DNA of 64,000 nt from Spirodela intermedia (Eukaryota; Streptophyta; Magnoliopsida; Alismatales; Araceae). Both the position numbers and the translations under genes were made by a program. Of the stretch, positions 13,276 through 26,559 are shown piece after piece; position 1 is the first letter of the stretch; every line of letters starts with the position of its first letter. The DNA is taken from positions 3,703,001 through 3,767,000 of the forward strand of contig LR746280.1 of assembly GCA_902729315.2 (NCBI GenBank). The letters run 5' to 3'. Below the pieces are notes generated by a model. It did not search any database. It worked only from the letters and a program-made list of their open reading frames with translations, and was not told the DNA's origin.

Positions 13276-14168
13276 CTTAGCATTCAACTCAATCTCCCTT
13301 AGGCCAAGATATTTAGTGGTTGTTTCCTAGATCCATAGGATCTAAAGTACAGTCTCACTAAGGCCTAGGTACTAAGCAAATGTTTGTTGAAATCTAGATT
13401 TCACATGTTTCACTCATTACTTAGTCGAACCTAAGGACTTTAAAAGAGTATAGGTAAAACATACAAAACTAGCATCGGTTTTAGTAAATAGCCTCCTCTT
13501 GATTGTTCTTATTGAATGATTGTGATAGAATAACCAAAACTCTCAATTCACCCCCTCTCTTAGGCTATAGTGCTACCTAAGAAAAACCAAAATCAAGAAC
13601 CATATAAAGTGCGTACTTTCTTTGTATGCTTGTTTGATAACTTTCAAAAAGGGTGTTACACACACTATATTGTTTATTAACATGCCTTGTTGAATGATGT
13701 GATTAAGAAGACTAGTCAAAATATGCTGCTTGAAGGGTCATGTTGCCTTGCATATGAACCACATTGATTTGAAATGAGAGATGAGAGAAGGGTAATCATT
13801 GAAAGCTCAAAACTTTATTAAATTGGAGCTTGAATGGCCACAAAATATTATTTTTCATCATGGGAAAGGTGATGAGGCCAAGATGGTCAATGTGGCAATG
13901 TCTCATGGTCACATCTCATGACAAGTGAAATAGAGCCCCATTCATAGGGTTTTTTCTTGAGTCAATATTGGAACACTTTAGTTGCCCAACATCACAAAGA
14001 ATGTGTAGAACACAATCTGCCACAAGATGTTTGGGGAATATGGTATGTGAATGCAACTAGAGAAGAATTATACATTAATTGTGAGGGAACTCACTAGAAC
14101 TCAACAACTTATTCCAAATACAACATGACTTTTGTAAATAAAGATCAGAAAGAGACTAACAAAGTTTC
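13276..14168. other. Intergenic DNA with retroelement-like relic
   Basis: No gene is recognised. Near 13545-13565 the string CAATTCACCCCCTCTCTTAG resembles the C-rich border motif seen inverted near 4400. Confidence 0.4.
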
Positions 14169-15060
14169 TCCCTTTGCTAATAGCCACATGATATGCATGA
14201 CTACATCAGTCAGAAAGAAGAAACACACAACGACTTATATCATAGTAAAAACACACTAGACAATTTTCACAGATGAATGTTACCTAGGAGAGATTTCCTT
14301 GGTAGGCATATACTATGAGTAGTCAAGGACAGGCCAAGTTGATAGGAACTGTCTTTCCACAAGCTTTCAATATCAAAGAAATGTCACCATGTCAATAGTG
14401 ATTCTAGGTAGATTCAGGTTTACTACAAGGTAGAAGTAATTGATAAATGTTGCAGTGCTAAGACCACCCAAATATACTACAGCAAATGTCATTCATTAAG
14501 ATGGTCCCCACCTTGAAGTCACCAAACAAAGAACCACAGCCAAGTAGTTCAATAGTGTTGAAGAGACATTGAAGAAGTTTGCTAGAAGCAAATGCGAAGA
14601 ACATTAAATTCAAAATGAGAATTACTGTAGTAACTTAGATCTTGGTAGCCATAGTAATAGAGGAATAATGAAGTGGGAGAAGCTTAGAGAATTTGATTTA
14701 AGATGAAATGTAGAGGATAAGAGGGAGACTCTTGGGATACAATGGAGCAATCTTGGAGGTTGAGGATTATGTATAACATCTTGAGGGGGGTTTAAGCCTC
14801 TATCAAGTAGTGATGTGATAAACCTATAGTTAAGGTTGGTAGTTGGGAACTCAGTAGTTACAATCAATCAGGTCATAAAAGATGAGCATAAAAAAATAAC
14901 TTCTTAGATTTATCATTCATGTCATCTTGGTCAGTTAATCTGAAGAGTGGGTTGCTAATATTCTAGATGAGAGTATTGATGACAACACATGCTTTTACCT
15001 TAGACTCAATTAACTTGTAGACACCTTCTAGGTGGATGCTAACCACATAATGCTGGCCGA
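14169..15060. repeat. Unidentified dispersed repeat, copy 2 (uninterrupted)
   Basis: Same family as the block at 9015-11480 but without the 1.5-kb insertion; the two halves meet at about 14469. A minus-strand frame at 14622-14867 shares the HNPQPPRL motif with copy 1 and has no recognised domain. Homology probably fades beyond 15060. Confidence 0.6.
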
Positions 15061-16900
15061 AATAGATATTTGTCTCTCATGGCAAGGTCTTAAATGTAAG
15101 ACAATGGCCCCTTCTCTACTATTCTTGGGAATTAGCACCAATATTGCAATAAATGGGTGCAATGACTTGACAATGGATAACGTTGACTAAGATCAGGTAA
15201 TAATGGAGATGATGACGACAAGTGGTAATGAGATTTACTTTTGTAAGGTTTTTCTACATTATTAATTACTATTCAATGACATTCTTAAAGTTGATTCAAT
15301 AAAAATGAAGTAGACATCACATTTGGTGTCCTTTTTGCTGGAAGACTTACATACTATCAGGCCATTTAAATACTCAAAAGGATGGCATTGCTGGAGTCAA
15401 CGTTGACTACAAGGGGAGGCCATAATTTGGCATGCACCTTGAGGTAGTTTGGGATGTAAGCAAGTAAATGTTTTAGTTGTCCATTATCGAAATCCATGAG
15501 GTAAATGCTGAATCAAGGCTTTTCCAGAAATCATTAAAAGCACAACTGATACATTTTTATGGTTCATAATCACTCTCTGAGATTTTTGAGAATTATTGGA
15601 GTTAAAATTGCATACGTACAGATAGAGGGCATTGTTTTCTTACTCAACTATAACTATTTGGACCTTCACTCCTGAATTTATCTTGAAAATAGTTATATTG
15701 ATGATATTGATTACCAACTAATGTTAGTCATAAAACACATAATAAGAAACTACAACTTGTACATCTTTTCTCTTTCTTAACTCTTCTCTCCAATTCTAGT
15801 AAAATAGTCATGTTTAGAACCTAAGAGTGATGCGATAGTAAAAAGACAAATAAATGCCCCACATGAAAAATTTACAGTGGTGGATACACATATTAATAGC
15901 TAATCCAAACAGCTGCCCAAACCTGCATATTTCATCACGTGTTGAATGAATTTGTTTTCTAATTAGTTTCATTTTTTGTTATCTGTCATTTCATTCATCA
16001 AACCTTTAGATCATATGTGTATGGTAGTAATTGATTGTACTTTTGTTTTACATGTTGTGAGCTTCGATTTGTTTGTGGTTCTATATAGCATCAGCTGGTG
16101 GTGCTATTTGTCAACTTGTAAAATATATTTGCGTTCAGGTTTGATATCACCTTGAACTTCTTAGTGGATTAGAATCATTAAGGTTGATGGAAGAGCGATT
16201 GAGTGCCAAGAAACTACTAGATGGAAAGTCAAATGCATCCCAATATGTAATGCTTGTGCGGACATAAGGGCCATTGGATTTGTTGATAACCATTGTTAGT
16301 TAAGCAGCCTTAACTAGACTATAGCCATTGTAATTAAGCATCAAGTGGTTCCTATTTTTATATTGTCTACTAGTGTTCATCTTATTTTTGCAGCATATTA
16401 GAGCCCAAAAAAAAATATACATTTTATAAGATAACAAATTAGAAGGAGAAAATTTGGTAAAATACTTAATTTATTCATTTGCATTTCTCTAAGCTTTCAG
16501 CCATTCTCGAGTCCTTCATAAAATACATTTGCTCTTTGAGTTGGTTTTACAACATCTACTGTTTGGTTGGTGCCATTAAAGGTAGTCGAAGAGTTATCAT
16601 ACACCTCAGTAAGCTATTTGTTGGGTAAGAACAAAGAAATCAATTGGATGGTCCTGTTGAACATTTAGTATTGATGATGAAATAAACTAATAGTTTAGCC
16701 AATAAAAATGAAACATGGGTTGGTTGGAGAATTTTTTTACCCATAAACAGTTAAATATTTTAATCCCTTGACCTTAGAGAGTAGTTTTAGTGGAATATGC
16801 TTTAAATTTATTTATCGTAATAACTGTTGATAATTTATGCATTGTAATCATTGTTTGATTCACTCCCATGGAGCTCTAAAATGTTGGCACGGTATTTAGA
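15061..16900. other. AT-rich intergenic DNA, no gene seen
   Basis: No frame longer than about 80 codons or resembling a known protein was found here. The sequence is AT-rich and may be further decayed repeat. Confidence 0.6.
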
Positions 16901-16922
16901 TGGCAAGATATCTGCTTAACTG

Positions 16923-17410
16923 TTGGCGGGTAGGTATTTACATGAAGTAAAATCTCCTAGATGTTGTAAGATCGCTTACTTAGAATTGCGTTCTAGGGGC
17001 GCCTCCCCTCCACATGCGCTGAACGTGGGAGTTGGCCGAATTTTGCCGAATTTTGTAATTAATTACTTTGTAGCGGCGGCCCGGACAGGATCATTGGGCC
17101 ACTCCCACTCTTTTGCCCTCTCGCTCGTTCTCGGGCCAGGACTATCAGCCCCGGCCCATTGACACCAAGGGCTAAGGCCTGGCGGCGTATTTTTCGTTCG
17201 CATAAAGAGTGGTATGGTGCTTCCCGTCGTCCCCGACGACGAAACATGGGCTAGGTGCAATGAATTTGTCGCCTGTCATGGCGTACGAGCATGGGGCTGG
17301 AATTCGCCGCTACCGCAGAAAAAGAAGCCGATCCTCTCCCAGTCGAGTAGAGAATCCGCCGATCTTTCCCTAGGCTTCCGGCGGCATCTTTTTGCGGAGG
17401 AAGAGGACTT
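16923..17410 (+). promoter_or_regulatory. Promoter and 5' UTR region of methylthioribose kinase
   Basis: Base composition rises sharply from AT-rich to GC-rich here, ahead of the ATG at 17411. TGGGCC/GGCCCA motifs (site-II-like, TCP-binding type in plants) occur near 17095 and 17154. The transcription start cannot be placed by eye. Confidence 0.45.
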
Positions 17411-20400
17411 ATGGCGGCTATAGCGGCGGCGCGGGACGGGTCTTTTCGGGCTCTGGATGAGGCCTCCCTGGCAGAGTACGTCCGGGGGACGCCGGTGATT
17501 CGAGAACTGCTGGGAGGTGGTTCGGAGATCGGGGAGCTCAGCATAATGGAGGTCGGAGATGGCAACCTCAACTTCGTCTACATCGTGGTTGGCCCTTTCG
17601 GGTCGGTCGTCATCAAGCAGGTCCTCCCTCCCGTCCTTCGTGTTCGTATTCTTCTTCCTGTTTCACTGCTTTAGCTCCCTCGTTTCCTGCCAATCTTTGA
17701 ACCTCACCTGACACTATACGCTGCTTCCTACTGTCTGATATCACGCGTCTTATTGTGTTTATTTCTACTGCCTTTCTTTGCTCTTCTTTATTTGTATTTT
17801 TTACCGTACAATCAGGCGCTTGGGAGTAAACATGGTGGAGTAAACATGGTGGTGTTCGAGGCGCTTGGTGTGGACGATGAAAAGTTAGTGCGAACGAGTG
17901 GTCATCATTTCGGTTGACCATTCAGGCCTGTGACAATTTGATGATACAGATTATATGGAGGTCTGCTCTTATTGATGCATGTGAATGATGACAATATCAT
18001 GAGCCTCAGAACCGATCAAGGAAGAATTTGATTATTGATTTTGTCATCCCATGCCCACTGTCAGAGCTGTGCAATGTAGGTTGAGAATGTACTAGCACCT
18101 ATATTGATACTAGGCGACCTAGCTGAGGATGGTGATTTAACGCTTGGAAAGACACAAAAGCACTGTCCAAAGGAAGTTTTTACATATCGAGGTCCATAGG
18201 GGAACAAACTTGCAGTGAGGTGACATTGTTGGCTTAGTCATCATCTCAGTGTGCTAAAACATGAGAGTGGGAAAGAGCAGAATTGGGTTGATGAAGCAAA
18301 TATTTTCATAGGCTTGAATTGAGTGGACAGGAGGAAAATTCTCAACGAGGTTACTTTCCAGGAACTCGTTGCCAGCTTCTTGATTGAACTCCAAGCACTA
18401 CCCCAATTTCTTCCTTTCTAGAAGACAACCCTCATGCAAGGCTTGATAGTACATCAACGAGAGAGACAATGGTGAAAGCAAGGAGTTACGTATTGACTTG
18501 ATGTTTCAGAGAGGGGTACTAGAGATCATGCTTGCATCTTCACAGCCTTTAGAATAAGATTATTAGTTTGCGTTATTTTGAGCTACCATGGGGACTTTTA
18601 GAGCTCAGAACCTAGATACATTTTGTCTTCCTTTCTTTTTTTTTATTGAATACATCGTAATACCCTGACTCAAAAGAAAAGTTATCTGTCTTTAACTGTC
18701 ATTCCATTTTGATTTTCGATTAAATGCAATGATGTTCTGCATTTTTCTTCTTCTTGTTTGTCTTAATTGTACATGTTAGAGTACTTGTGTACTATTGGCT
18801 ATTCAAATTTTGGGCAATCCATTGTTCTTTAATGGATGCTTTTTCATGAGTAATTCTCCTCAATTTTGTTTTGCATGTCTTTGGTACAGGCTCTACCTTA
18901 CATCCGTTGTGTAGGTGAATCCTGGCCAATGACAAAAGACCGGGCATACTTTGAGATGCTAGCACTGAAAGAGCAGGGTAGATACTGCCCAGGTCATGTT
19001 CCTGAAGTGTACCATTTTGATCAGACAATGTCTTTGATTGCCATGCGCTACCTGAAGCCTCCACACATCATTCTTAGGAAAGGATTAATTGCTGGAATTG
19101 AATATCCCTTGCTTGCTGAGCATATGTCAGATTTTATGGCGAAAACACTATTCTTTACATCTCTTCTTTATCATTCTACAACAGAGCACAGACGTGCAGG
19201 TAAATGGTTCCTTGCAATTCGTCACTGGAATATTACTTCATATTCCTTCATATTCCCTCACAGACCATGTGCAGAACAGACACCATCTATGATTTAAGTC
19301 TGTTTGGTGCGCCATTTGTACATTTAATTACCATCTTGATGCAGTTCTCCTCCCTATCTTACGTTGCTTATATGATTCTCTCTAGCTCATCATTCCTTTT
19401 CCCTTTGTCGGCAGAAATATCATAACATATTGATGAGACATATTGTGACGTCAAACTTTTTCATGAGCATCCATATAGTTTTTCTGTTGATACAATAAAC
19501 ATTTCTGGATAAAAACATATCCTTGTGATAGTAAACACAAACTATAGGAACCTAAAAGAGAAATGTTTTATTGTTCGCTGGAAGATAAAGCCACAGTCCA
19601 AAATTTTCTCCTGTAGTTTATTTTCCATTAAATCAACAACTGAAATTTCCTTTAGCGGGGTGGGTTGGGGGCAGGCATTTTGGTGGGATTCAACACAATG
19701 ATATCAAAGAAAATATTCCATTTTACAGTAGGAACAGGTGTAGAGAGAAATAGATCACATTTTTTGAACAGACGTGAGCACATTGACTCAATTCGAATGG
19801 AATCGTCCTTGATCAGAAATAGGTTGTTTCGGGGTTTTTAAAAAGCATGTCATTGAAGTAGTAATAAGTAATAGATTGATGCTGATTTTTTTTTCTGTTC
19901 TTTCTTACACTGGGGGGGGTGGGTGGGGGGTGATCCCTCTTAGGAATTACGTCTCATGACCCAATACTATTTCAGTGCAAAAGGCTTTGAGTTATGGCAA
20001 AGGCATGGAACCGCAACAATGCAATGCATCATATTAAAGAGGGAGATACCATCAAGTGCATTCAGAACAAAAGAATACCATAAAAGTAAATATAGTCAGT
20101 GGGAAATGTGAATAACAAAATCACAATATAGTTAGTCAGACCTAACCGAGTAAATATGCATCATTTCAAATCAGGGTTATCAGTTGGGTTACTTTGTCCT
20201 CAGAATCAGAATCGCATCAGTTCCTTTCTTTCACGCTGAGAAGCATAGATGGAGATCATTTTTTTGGCTCTAAAAGCATAGATTCATTATATCTTTTGAT
20301 GATAGAAATAGAGATAGAGTGAATTATTTGGACAGCGGAGGTTGAGGTATACTGAAGCATTTTGACTTGCAGATTCTCAGTGCTTTTCGGTAACCTATGG

Positions 20401-23400
20401 GAATGCATAAAGAATTAATGGAGACAAGTTGTGAAAACGGTCCCTATTGTATGATTGTGAACATAGAGAAAATTATCGCCAATTCAAATTGAGTCCAATA
20501 GAGAAAATTAATATGAGACTGTTTTCTTTGTATTGATACAGATAGAACTCTTTTTCACAACTAGAATGATGAGCAACATATTATTATTGATAACAGGGCA
20601 TTATTTGGGATTTTTTTAGAAAAGTAATCCGATGCATATTTTCGAAACTTGGCCCTGAAAATTCGAGAAAGCATTTGATTACAGGCCTAACAAGGAAGAT
20701 TACTGACGATCTTGCAGCTTAAAATGACTATATATTCTGGGAGAAGGAAATTTAGGGGGACATCTCAGTGATTTATGACTCGATTCAAGAAGTAGAAAAA
20801 TGAACGGAGTACAATAGCAATAAAGGTGGAAACGTTATGCTCTTTCTTTCCTAATTCTAGACATGTCTCTTCTTTAAGTTCTTTTTTCATTTCGTGGTAA
20901 GCCGTAAGAAAAGATTAGTTATCTATGTTCTTTTCTATTGCTACAAAATTAATGCAGAATACTTCGATTTTATGTTTCCAGATAAGTGCAATCTGGAGTA
21001 ATGGGTTTGAATTGCTCAGGAGGAAATCATGATGTTTCAATCAAGCTTCATACCCCTACTCATTAAGGAATAACGGAGGACATGGGCTATGCTCTCATTT
21101 TTCTCTTTCAATCCACTTTTCTTCTCAATGCCCTAGCTAAGTGTTATGGGGGGTTGAGCTTCAAAATCAGATTCCAAAATTTATTCCTCAACCGGTCACC
21201 ACGAATTGCACACTATACCCTCTCAGAGCTTGTGGCACTGCAGCCATCCAATCCCCAAGCAAGAATCTTTGTTCCGTTTAAACTTCCCTCCTTTCTTTGC
21301 GCACTATACCCTCCCTCTCTCCGTTTCTGGTTGCTTCTGCTTTCCTCCAGTGCCCCCCCTCTCCGACTGTTGATCACCTTAGCTGGTGTGGCCCAGGTAT
21401 TCATCACCACTTGCACATCTGCTCCTTGGTAGCCCCTCCCTGCCCTTGATGAAGAAAATGCCCATCCCTAACCCACCGGTCCAGTTAAATCCCTGGTAAT
21501 AATGCCTTTCATGGTTATTTATGATACCCCCTGTCAAGGAAGAAAAGCAGGTTCCTAACCCAACATCTTCTCTCCCCACGCCATCTTTAAGTAGTCGTTT
21601 TCAGTACAAATTAAAATTTAAAGAGGCACCAGGTGCCCCTGTAATATTTTGAAAAAATGCAGGAAGTAACTTCCAGAATAATAACTATGATGATACCTTG
21701 AATGGAACATCTTCTTTGCTACCTCGAACCGACTTAATCAAACAATTTCGCTGAAACATTTTATCTGTACTTCCAATGTGTTTTATATATTTGAACTCCA
21801 TTATTGCTCTCACATTATTATCCGCGTTTTCATTTTTTTCTAATTAGCAAGAGTGGCGTTAATTCCCGTTTGATAATTGTTTATAGTTGACAGTGACGTT
21901 GTTTGTACTTTCAGTGGCAGAATTTTGCGGAAATGTGGAACTCTGCAGACTCACTGAGCAGGTTGTCTTCTCAGACCCATACAAGGTGGCTCCACACAAC
22001 CGTTGGACATCTCCTTATCTGGATGAGGACGCACAAGCCATCCGAGAGGATGACATTCTAAAGTTGGAGGTTGCTGGGTTGAAATCCATGTATACATGTT
22101 TCATCCATCACCATGTGTTCTATGTTGCAGCTTTTGTTGTGCTTTGAAACTATTATATCGCATTTATTTAGTCTTGCTTGTGGGCAGGTTCTGTGAGAGA
22201 GCCCAAGCCTTAATTCATGGAGATCTCCATACAGGCTCTATCATGGTGACTAGTGATTCAACACAGGTTATAGATCCAGAGTTTGCTTTTTATGGACCAA
22301 TGGGCTTTGACATTGGTGCATTCCTGGGAAATTTGATTTTGGGTTTCTTTGCACAAGATGGGCATGCTAATGAAGATAGTAATCGAGAGGTATTAAGCAA
22401 GTTTTTATTTTTTCCTGTTTATTTATTTCTCATGATACCTTAGTTATTGTAGGAAGTATTTTATAGTCTGCAATATCCTTTGTCTAGTTGACTAACAAAG
22501 TGTGATATGATGTCATTCTTCCCAGTTCCCCGCCAAGTAAGGCTGTCTTCTTGCTAGCTTCATGTTCGTACTCTTATATCTGTGAAATTGAGAGAAAATG
22601 CTCGATAATAAGAAGGGGGAAATCCGATCTAAAATAGAGGAGAAGAGATTGACAGGGCATGGTTTCCAGAGAGGAAACCCTAGAATGTTTCTAAGGGGCG
22701 AGTTCGAGAGCAACCCCAGCTCTCCCAGCTGAATTCTTCCAAATGTGTCCCCCATTAACCCCTAAGGTTCCTCTTGCCCATCCCCTTTGCGAACTCTTGC
22801 CCCGTTTACCACTGGGCCCTCCCGTAACTTATCCTCCCCTTTATGTCCGTAAGTTGCCCAGATAATGGGCTTGGTAGTGGGCCTAACATCTTATTATTGT
22901 TTCCTAATTTCATTCACATTTCTTCAATCCTAGAATAATTGCATGAGCTATGATAATTATGACAGTAATTTCTCTGATTGTGGTGAATCATACCTGTTGG
23001 AATGGAAATTATGTGTTTCTTCGTCCCTTTTTGTGGATTATTTTAGAGCACAACTTGGCATCTATGTAGCTCTTTAAAAACGAAGATGTGACCAGTCCAT
23101 GGATGTAGACAGGTGACTTAGCCTAACAGGATTTGTCCATATTCACAGATCATCATGCACTTTGTAATGAAATTTGTTTGTGCTATAAATTACTTTCATG
23201 ATTGTTGTTTTGTTGTGAGTCTGAGTTAAACTTTGCAGTGATACTTGTTATATTTAGGACAATGATGTTAAGCATTACGATCAGAGTCACATTACTGTAG
23301 TTTCTTCTAGGTAGTTCATGGTGCTTGGACATCGGGGGTTTCATATTCTTGCTCGTCTTAAGAATTGTCCTTCGTTTTCTTTTCTTTCACTGTGAAAGCT

Positions 23401-24781
23401 GTGCACCATTTCCATTGATTGAGCGTGTTCCCTTCCATTGTTTTGATCCATGGTGCCTCCATTATGGATTGCAGTTTATGCATAAAAGCAATGCAAGAAG
23501 AAACTTGCATCTTTGCATTATGTAGATGGTACAACTGTTGATATGAATTACAAATTTCACTTGAACCGTTTTCTATGCAGCAATATAAAAATTGGATTTT
23601 AAAGACCGTTGAGGATACATGGAATCTTTTTCACAAGAAGTTTATTTCACATTGGAATGAGCACAAAGATGGCTCTGGTGAAGCATACCCTTCACCAATA
23701 TACAGTAAAGCGGAACTTCTGCAGCAGGTTCAGAGCATCTACTTGGAAGATTTATTTCATGATAGCCTCGGATTCGGTGCTGCAAAAATGATAAGGTGTT
23801 ATTCTTTTTCTTAAACTCGATCTGGCTCCGTGGTTCCTCCTCAATATCAATTGAATGTGCTTTACTTCAAGCCCTTCTTCCTCTTTCCTTTCCCGGTTGT
23901 TAGTAGATACCTGATATGCAGGATGGCGTCTAGGTCACTTAGCTAGCTGGGTTCTTTTCGAAGGGATCTGGGATCTTGAGGAGCGAATCGTCACTCACTT
24001 AATCTTTTTCTTTGCAAAGCCATAGGCACATAGAAGCAACGTTGATCCAACCCTGGGTTTATTTTGATGGATATCCTCGACGAATTGGGAGTGGTGGTAT
24101 ACTTATTATGCCTATTTGCACTTCATAATTGTTATCTGTTTCACTTGACTAGCAGGCATAAGTCCGTCTGTCTGATGTTTTCACTCTTCCATGGAAAATG
24201 CCTTTAATCGATCAATCATCATCATCATCATCATGGAGAATTGTATCAATGTTCGTTTTAGTGAGTTTCACCTGTTCTGGAAAATGCCCAAGAAAATTGG
24301 TCGGACTCAGTTTGCATGCTAATGTGGCCAAAGCAGATGAGATGCTATTACCGCGCTGTTCTGAGTAAAAAAAGGCCCCATCTTCTCTGTTCTGTGAAAA
24401 TATGAGGATCTTTCCAGCTTGGAAATTCTTCAGTTATTTGTTCCATTTGATAGTGGTGGGAAAATCGAAGTGGGGGTAGTGTGGAGATGGACTCAGAGCT
24501 TTAGTTTCCCAGGAAGAAGAAGGCCTCTGCCGTGACCAGGCAAGGCAGGTCGCGTTATGTGGCTGTTGTTGTGTAGCTTTCGGCTCATGCGCATATCTGT
24601 TGTGGCCTGCAGGAGAATAGTGGGCATTGCCCATGTGGAGGATCTTGAATCGATCACCGACACCAGCAGACGAGCACATTGCGAGCGCCGGGCCCTAGAG
24701 TTTGCGAAGACGCTTCTCAAGGAAAGACGGCAATTCCGTACCATTGAAGAGGTCACTGCAGCAGCCCTTGCATCTGTCTGA
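17411..24781 (+). CDS. MTK: 5-methylthioribose kinase (MTK)
   Basis: This enzyme phosphorylates 5-methylthioribose with ATP in the Yang cycle, which salvages methionine from ethylene and polyamine synthesis; it acts in the cytosol. Six exons join to 426 residues, close to the family's about 420-430: 17411-17620, 18890-19199, 21915-22089, 22188-22389, 23581-23795 and 24613-24781. All introns are GT-AG with matching phases. Seen motifs: GDGNLN in the nucleotide loop (49-54), an ATP-site lysine in VVIKQ (69), catalytic HGDLHTGS (242-249, Asp244) and [13 protein letters not shown] (from 261). The ATG is in GC-rich sequence after an in-frame upstream stop region, and the protein begins as known MTKs do. 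Introns 1 and 2 (1.3 and 2.7 kb) carry C-rich stretches and a G-run that may be transposon debris. No broken residues were seen; identification is firm. Confidence 0.96.
19912..19931 (+). repeat. G-run with G-quadruplex potential (MTK intron 2)
   Basis: An almost pure G tract of 20 bases with two T interruptions lies on the sense strand inside the 2.7-kb second intron of the kinase gene. Four G-blocks of three or more are available for a quadruplex. Confidence 0.7.
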
Positions 24782-25067
24782 TGCTGCTGGGAGCGAGTTC
24801 AGCGGCTCTGCTCTGCGATGCATGGGAAAAGAACTCCTGTGAGCTGGACACGGTGGTTGGTGCCCCGCAGTTGTTGTGCTCAGAAGTAGATCGAATCGCC
24901 TCGGCCATCTCCACAGTGGTGGTCTTCGTTCCGCCTCTCGGCCAGTTCCAACCTAGATATGTATATAACTCTAACTAATCATCAGGAGAATACAAACATG
25001 GGCTTGGATTCCGAAAGATTTGCTCGTGCTCCTGTTCGCCCCCGCAGGCCACTCCGCTGATGTGCCG

Positions 25068-25137
25068 GCACCGAAGATAGTTAGTACTAGTACATATACG
25101 CTATGGGCACCGAAGATGGTTAGTACTAGTACATCTC
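25068..25137 (+). repeat. Two-copy 39-bp tandem repeat
   Basis: A unit opening GCACCGAAGAT and containing GGTTAGTACTAGTACAT (GTTAGTACTAGTACAT in copy 1) occurs at 25068 and again at 25107, about 290 bp after the kinase stop codon, likely just beyond its 3' UTR. Confidence 0.8.
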
Positions 25138-25199
25138 CACAGTCAGGAGGTACCCACCGGCCTCTACACACCCCCCTCGTACACCCCTATTAGACTAGC

Positions 25200-25960
25200 G
25201 GGTGTGCGTGAGACGCGCAGTGCACGGGCATGACAAGTCAACACTTTGCCCTCACCACCCCTCCCCCTCCTCCCCTTTTTCTCTCTCTGTTGCCGGGGTC
25301 TCCTTGGGCCCGATTTCTCCCTCCCTTTGTGCCCCCACCCCCTCGGGTGATTCGCCAGGGGGGCGTAGGCCCCACTCCTCTTCTCTCCCCTCTTGTGACC
25401 GTGTAAAAGAGTAGGTGGCTACAACCCCCTTCCCCCTCCAACCCCTCTTAAGCGAGGTGGGTCGAGACGGCACGGAACGGGCTGGTGTCGGTGGGTGCAG
25501 CGGCATGGTGTGGCATGGGTGAGGCGATGTGACATGGCACGGAGCGGCTCGTGTCGGCACGCTCGGGAGACGAGCGGTGCACGGCATAACTGCCGCGGCG
25601 CACGGCCCGGGCGTAACTGCCGCGGTATGCGCAGGAGGCACACGGCGCATGACGTAACCGACGCGGCGCACACACGAGGGAGACGAGGCAACACTCGGGG
25701 TCCCCCGTGCTCTCCCCCCCCTCCGGTGACCTTTTGACGGCCATTAGGTCCCCACCACAGCCAGCCCCCCCGCCTCCCACCCCTCCTTCCTTTCTCAGGT
25801 GGACCCGGGAGCAGCGATTTCGGGGTGGGGCGGAGGTCCCCTCCCCCCCAACCCCACTCTCCCCTCTGGTGACCCCCCGTGACGATGGGTTGGAAGAGTG
25901 GCTCTGTCCGGTGGGAGAAGACCGGCGCACAGCTGACCACAGCTCCTGCAAGGAAGCTGC
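25200..25960. repeat. C-rich / GC-rich low-complexity block
   Basis: This GC-rich block sits between AT-rich neighbours. The plus strand has long C-runs, with a recurring pattern of CTCCCC followed by GGTGACC or TGTGACC, and reiterated CGGCACGG and GTAACTGCCGCGG strings. Long frames on both strands (up to 191 codons) come from the lack of AT-rich stops and match no family I know. It may be a decayed LTR or a CpG-rich island; no gene is called. Confidence 0.5.
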
Positions 25961-26559
25961 AAAAGGAAGAACCGAGGAGGACAGATGACGTCATCCCTCA
26001 AGAGCAGCATCAAAATTTCTGACTCAATTTTTTTTTTCAAGGCTATTACTACGATTAGGAGAGAAGTTAGAAAATCAAGCAGTAATTTCTCAAAAATAAC
26101 ATGCAGATTAGGCAATAACTTATGAAGTGGATTCTATAATCTATTTTGACACTTTTCATTTGATGTTTTACATGACATTACTTAATGTGACATTTATCAT
26201 CATTTTACCTAGATTAACATGTAAAATGATACATTAACTTGAATCATTACTAATCTTTTAGTGGTACTAATAGGAATTCAAATTCGGACTAATAGTGATT
26301 AAAAATATCATGTTCAAAGGTAATATAAGTTATAGCTTAATCTATTTGCCTCATACAGGTCTCAAATTCTTATAGTAAGTATCAAGGGCAAATTATATCT
26401 CAATTGTGCAAACATTCCTCAAGATTGTATTCAAATTTTCTTCTTTATATCAATGCGAAGTCAACACTTTTAGCTAGTAAATATCACCCGATAGATATTT
26501 GAAAAACTTGATCTAGCACTCCAAAACGCTCTCCATTCTATAAAACTCAATCTGGTATC

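Noticed and set aside
17251-17571. 106-codon minus-strand frame over MTK exon 1
   Set aside because: Antisense shadow of a GC-rich coding exon.
25252-25994. 139-191 codon minus-strand frames
   Set aside because: Low-complexity Pro/Gly/Arg-rich products of a C-rich block; no domain, no plausible start context.
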